Source of the DNA: Sphingobacterium sp. LZ7M1
GTDB taxonomy: Bacteria > Bacteroidota > Bacteroidia > Sphingobacteriales > Sphingobacteriaceae
Assembly: GCF_024296865.1 (NCBI RefSeq)
Contig: NZ_CP101134.1
Coordinates: forward strand, 3,410,001-3,474,000
Length of the DNA stretch: 64,000 nucleotides
Reading direction: 5' to 3'
The translations under genes were made by a program, and so were the position numbers. Positions 60,655-64,000 of the stretch are shown here, piece after piece. The notes beneath the pieces are model-generated. The model was not told where the DNA came from and did not search any database. It saw nothing but the letters and a program-made list of their open reading frames with translations. The first letter of the stretch is position 1. Every line of letters begins with the position of its first letter.

Positions 60655-62361
60655 TTAATCTACATTATCGTGTAGAAAGGAGTTGTTCGGTCTGATTTCA
60701 GTCTCACCATCATCAAAAGATAGGGTGAAACGGGAAACCTGAGATTCTGAGGAATGAGGAACATCATCCAATGTTTTTTGCTTTCTTTTGTAAGCTGGCT
60801 CATTCTCAAGCTCTTGAAGACCATTTGAAGATTTCAACTTCATGCTCAGTTCTTTCAGGCGAAGGATACGCTCCTTGGTTTTCAACAACTGATCTTCGAA
60901 ATTAGTTTCTTCTTTCTTCGCTTCTTCCAACTCGATTTCAGCTTTTGGCTGAACAACTTCGTTCACTGGTTCTGGAGTTGGCTCTTCCTTCTCTTCGGTA
61001 GGTTTGTATGTATCAAATACAGTAGGCAACTTGAACTCGAACAGTGATGGCGAAGTCTTTAATTCAAATCCATGTGGATTTGGATCTTCCTCAATTTCTT
61101 CCACATCAGAGTTATCATCTAATTCCAATGTATGGCGAACGATTTGAGATTCGTTTTTTTCCACTGCATTTGCTTGTTGGGCAGCTACTGCTGCTTTGTT
61201 TGAAAACAAGTCGCTTTGTGGAGCTTGATTCGATGGCGAGTCCACTGGCGTACTAGGCTTCACGAAAGCACTAGCTTCAGTATTGCTTCTATCCACGAAT
61301 TGATTGGTCGTTACCGGTTTAACGAATGCTGAAGTCGATACCTCAGGAGTCAAAGGAATGGCAATCTTTTCCATTTCTTTTTCCTTCACACGCTCTTCAG
61401 AAGTCTGAAAACCAGTAGCGATTATGGTTACTGAAAGTTCCTCTTCGTAGTTTGCATCGATACAGTTACCCCAGATTAAGTCAGCTGAAAGGCCAGCTTT
61501 TTCTTGGATATAGTCTGTAATGATCGCAACCTCATCCATGGTTACTTCACGGGTACCGGAAGTAATGTTCAATAGGATGTAACGAGCACCTTCAATTTCA
61601 TTGTCTTTTAATAATGGTGATGCCAACGCGCCTGTTACAGCATCTAATGCACGTTGTTCACCTGTTGCCACAGCATTACCCATGATCGCAACACCAGAAT
61701 CGTTCATTACGGTACGAACGTCCTTGAAATCGACGTTTACATATCCAGGGATGGTGATGATCTCTGCTATACCTTTGGCCGCAGTGGTCAAGATATCATC
61801 TGCTTTGGCAAATGCAGCAGTCATCGTCAGGTTCCCGAAGATTTCGCGCAAACGGTCGTTTGAAATAACTAGATAAGAATCAACGTATTTGCGAAGTTCT
61901 CCCAAACCGTCTTCTGCTTGCATACGACGACGTTTACCTTCGAATGTAAATGGAGTTGTAACGATAGCAACGGTCAAGATTCCTAATTCCTTTGCTGCCT
62001 TGGCAAGCACCGGACTAGCTCCAGTACCAGTACCACCACCCATTCCTGCAGTAATGAAAAGCATCTTTGTATTGGTACCCAACATGCGTTTGATATCCTC
62101 AATACTTTCGATAGCTGAGTTTTCACCAACATCAGGATCAGCGCCAGCACCCATACCTTCTGTAAGACTCGCTCCCAATTGCACCTTGTTTGGAATAGGG
62201 CTAAGCTCCAAAGCTTGCGCATCTGTATTGCAAACTATGAAATCAACACCACTAATTCCTTGCTTATACATGTGATTGACTGCGTTTCCGCCGCCCCCAC
62301 CTACACCAATTACCTTGATAATTGATGAGTTCTCCTTTAACATTTCAAATTGTATCGACAT
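60655..62361 (-). CDS. ftsZ: Cell division protein FtsZ
   Basis: FtsZ is the tubulin-like GTPase that forms the division ring. The GTPase domain (about 1-320) shows VGGGGGNAVNHM, the G-box GMGGGTGTGASPVLAKAAKE, and NVDFKDVRTVM of the T7/synergy region. The C-terminal part (about 330-568) is much longer than in E. coli. It is rich in Glu, Pro and Thr, includes a Lys/Arg-rich helix (LKTKERILRLKELSMKL) and ends DDGETEIRPNNSFLHDNVD, as seen in Bacteroidota. It is downstream of ftsA with a 141-base gap that contains a notable inverted repeat. Confidence 0.97.
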   Translation of the reverse strand: MSIQFEMLKENSSIIKVIGVGGGGGNAVNHMYKQGISGVDFIVCNTDAQALELSPIPNKVQLGASLTEGMGAGADPDVGENSAIESIEDIKRMLGTNTKMLFITAGMGGGTGTGASPVLAKAAKELGILTVAIVTTPFTFEGKRRRMQAEDGLGELRKYVDSYLVISNDRLREIFGNLTMTAAFAKADDILTTAAKGIAEIITIPGYVNVDFKDVRTVMNDSGVAIMGNAVATGEQRALDAVTGALASPLLKDNEIEGARYILLNITSGTREVTMDEVAIITDYIQEKAGLSADLIWGNCIDANYEEELSVTIIATGFQTSEERVKEKEMEKIAIPLTPEVSTSAFVKPVTTNQFVDRSNTEASAFVKPSTPVDSPSNQAPQSDLFSNKAAVAAQQANAVEKNESQIVRHTLELDDNSDVEEIEEDPNPHGFELKTSPSLFEFKLPTVFDTYKPTEEKEEPTPEPVNEVVQPKAEIELEEAKKEETNFEDQLLKTKERILRLKELSMKLKSSNGLQELENEPAYKRKQKTLDDVPHSSESQVSRFTLSFDDGETEIRPNNSFLHDNVD

Positions 62362-62455
62362 ATATTTTATCCTATTTAATTCTTCATCAAGCCTTTACGT
62401 TAACACAACGCAAGTCAACAATTCTAATGTAATATTACCAAATTCTTAACAAGAG

Positions 62456-62483
62456 TTTTCCACATTTGTTAAAATGTGGAAAA
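62456..62483. repeat. Perfect 12-bp inverted repeat in the ftsA-ftsZ gap, arms resembling DnaA boxes
   Basis: TTTTCCACATTT (62456-62467), loop GTTA, AAATGTGGAAAA (62472-62483). Each arm contains TTTTCCACA, one base from the classic DnaA box TTATCCACA. On the minus strand the hairpin is not followed by a T-run, so it is not a standard terminator. It lies 20-47 bases downstream of ftsA. Confidence 0.7.
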
Positions 62484-62502
62484 AACAAGTCGATGTTGAT
62501 AA

Positions 62503-63885
62503 TTATTTCTTACCGATGAATGTGTCGTCGTCTATATCCGCCCCATCTTTGATCCAATCGCCTAAAAAACGAGTCAACCACCCTTCTTTTTTGTTTTGAC
62601 CTTCCGCTATTTCTTTAACGCCTTCTTTCACTTTTCCTTGTGTTGGCGCAGTCTTTTTGATGAATTTCTCTTCATTCCGTTTCTCTTCTTCCTCGATCGA
62701 CTGAATCCCTTTGATCAATAGACCGATACCGGTTGCATACAATGGGCTCTTCAATTCTTCAAATGCCTGCTTGTTCAACATATCGGTTTTTGCAAGGTAT
62801 TCATTCGGATATCCAATTCGACAATCGATTCCAGTGATATATTCTACCAATTGAACCAAGTGCTTTAATTGTGCACCACCACCAGTGATCACGATTCCTG
62901 CAATCAATTTGTCTTCATAACCTGAAGATTTGATTTCATAGAACACGTGCTCGATGATCTCTTCCATTCTCGCTTGAATGATATATGCTAAGTTCTTAAC
63001 GGAAATTTCTTTAGCTTCTCTTCCTCTGATACCAGGTACACAGATAACCTCGTTCTCTTTGTTCTCATCGGCTAAAGCTGATCCGTAACGTACTTTCAAT
63101 TGCTCAGCTTGATTGCGCAATACGGCACAACCTTGACGGATATCTTCCGTAACGATATTTCCTCCCAAAGGAATAACAGCCGTATGACGGATGATGCCCT
63201 CATGGAAGATAGCAACGTCGGTAGTTCCACCACCGATATCCACCAACACAACACCTGCAGTCTTTTCCTCTTCATCCAACACAGCCTCGGATGATGCAAG
63301 AGGTTCAAGAATCAATTCAGAAACTTCAAGGTCCGAGTTGTCCACACATCTCTTGATGTTCTTGATGTCGGTAACACGACCAGAAATGATATGGAAGTTA
63401 GCTTCCACTCTTCTTCCCGCCATACCGATTGGTTCCTTGATACCAGGTTCGTTGTCAATGGTAAATTCTTGTGGCAAGACATGGATGATCTCCTCTCCCG
63501 GAGGCAGTACCAATTTGTACATGTCCGAGATCAAACGCTCGATATCCAGGCGTCCGATTTCATCATCGTCATTCTTTGTTAAAATACCACGGTGTTGGAT
63601 ACTCTTGATGTGCTGTCCGGCAATACCTACATTGACAACTTTGATGTCAACATTGGATTGACCTTCAGCCACAGCAACAGCCTCACGGATACTTGTAACG
63701 GTCTTCTGGATGTTGGCAACAACTCCACGATTTACGCCGGCAGATTCCGCTTTCCCTACACCTAATAACTCAACCTTGTTCGATCCACTACGACGACCTA
63801 CAGTTACGCAGATCTTTGTCGTACCGATGTCCAATCCAACGATAATTGGATTTTCTTTTTCATTTTCTACAATTCTAGGTTTCAT
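62503..63885 (-). CDS. ftsA: Cell division protein FtsA
   Basis: This actin-like protein tethers FtsZ to the membrane and recruits later division proteins. The 460 residues contain the ATP site of the ASKHA fold (IIVGLDIGTTKICVTVGRR), the 1C-type domain, the phosphate-2 loop (VVLVDIGGGTTDVAIFHEG) and IAGIVITGGGAQLKHL. A charged linker leads to the C-terminal amphipathic helix GWLTRFLGDWIKDG, the expected membrane anchor. It sits between ftsQ (33-base gap) and ftsZ, the usual dcw order. Confidence 0.96.
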   Translation of the reverse strand: MKPRIVENEKENPIIVGLDIGTTKICVTVGRRSGSNKVELLGVGKAESAGVNRGVVANIQKTVTSIREAVAVAEGQSNVDIKVVNVGIAGQHIKSIQHRGILTKNDDDEIGRLDIERLISDMYKLVLPPGEEIIHVLPQEFTIDNEPGIKEPIGMAGRRVEANFHIISGRVTDIKNIKRCVDNSDLEVSELILEPLASSEAVLDEEEKTAGVVLVDIGGGTTDVAIFHEGIIRHTAVIPLGGNIVTEDIRQGCAVLRNQAEQLKVRYGSALADENKENEVICVPGIRGREAKEISVKNLAYIIQARMEEIIEHVFYEIKSSGYEDKLIAGIVITGGGAQLKHLVQLVEYITGIDCRIGYPNEYLAKTDMLNKQAFEELKSPLYATGIGLLIKGIQSIEEEEKRNEEKFIKKTAPTQGKVKEGVKEIAEGQNKKEGWLTRFLGDWIKDGADIDDDTFIGKK

Positions 63886-63918
63886 ATGCTGTGTTTGATG
63901 CTGTATGTAATTTGTTTC

Positions 63919-64000
63919 TTAAATCTTCTTGTTAATTTTCATTTGCAGGCTATCGATAAACCAATCACCCTTGCGCTCGCAGACGATCTGTCCGCTATAC
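63919..64000 (-). CDS. ftsQ: Cell division protein FtsQ, C-terminal end only
   Basis: The frame entering from the right edge encodes YSGQIVCERKGDWFIDSLQM and then KINKKI before TAA (63921-63919). The YSGQIVCER segment resembles the end of Bacteroidota FtsQ, and the position directly before ftsA fits. Only 26 residues are visible, so the name rests partly on gene order. Confidence 0.7.
   Translation of the reverse strand, partial: YSGQIVCERKGDWFIDSLQMKINKKI

Noticed and set aside
1..64000. tRNA, rRNA, tmRNA or riboswitch
   Set aside because: Intergenic regions were read for cloverleaf or other familiar folds; only terminators, repeats and short hairpins were found.

Overview
The window is a chromosomal segment of a Bacteroidota bacterium, most likely a Sphingobacterium-like member of the Sphingobacteriaceae. 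Support for this comes from Bacteroidota-type promoters (a TAnnTTTG -7 box about 20 bases from a TTG -33 box), a Rho factor with a long Ser/Thr/Pro-rich insert, FtsZ with a long C-terminal tail, a short histone H1-like protein, and a FucP-type sugar porter paired with a BadF-type kinase. Base composition is moderately AT-rich except for two strikingly GC-rich blocks. No rRNA, tRNA, CRISPR array, phage or insertion sequence was seen.

Layout. 1-10.6 kb: pssA (cut by the window edge), rho, an amino-sugar-type porter plus kinase pair, a UlaG-like hydrolase with YbaB, two unrecognised proteins, tdk, and a kinase paralogue followed by a glutathione peroxidase. 10.8-20.5 kb: a secreted M14 metallopeptidase, ddl, a four-gene operon (PASTA protein, mltG, thioesterase, YihY-type membrane protein) and a hybrid histidine kinase. 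20.5-31.5 kb: rpsA, a rhodanese, a pirin, and the complete histidine utilisation operon hutH-hutI-hutU-hutG with a divergent LysR regulator. 31.6-43.3 kb: two giant tandem alpha-2-macroglobulin-like genes. 43.3-52 kb: a membrane pyrophosphatase gene broken by an in-frame TGA, recQ, comEC, and a ComEA-like HhH protein fused to a predicted outer-membrane barrel. 52-64 kb: gyrB, an OmpH-like lipoprotein, corA, tsaB-yidD-rnpA-rpmH, mscL, a NarL-type response regulator, a sugar isomerase/epimerase-like gene, an H1-like gene, and the division cluster ftsZ-ftsA-ftsQ (cut by the window edge).

Four things stand out. (1) Three intergenic elements (8981-9151, 22560-22755, 23576-23739) share one architecture: four to six tandem heptamers on the left, reverse-complementary heptamers on the right, and an unrelated core of about 90-130 bases. 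Each uses a different heptamer (TAGACAT, GAGATAT, TTAGTAT), and the arms run into the stop or start codons of the flanking genes. (2) The two alpha-2-macroglobulin genes have diverged 5' halves but almost identical GC-rich 3' halves of 2235 bases (14 amino-acid differences in 744), with a sharp boundary just before the thioester-bearing half. (3) hppA has a single in-frame TGA. (4) An HhH-plus-barrel protein sits 2 bases upstream of comEC and is a candidate outer-membrane DNA-uptake component. A second dispersed repeat, built on 11-base CGAAT units, occurs at 13600-13706 and, inverted, at 51950-52012.

All coordinates, counts and alignments were made by eye. Family assignments rest on recognised motifs and overall sequence, not on a database search.
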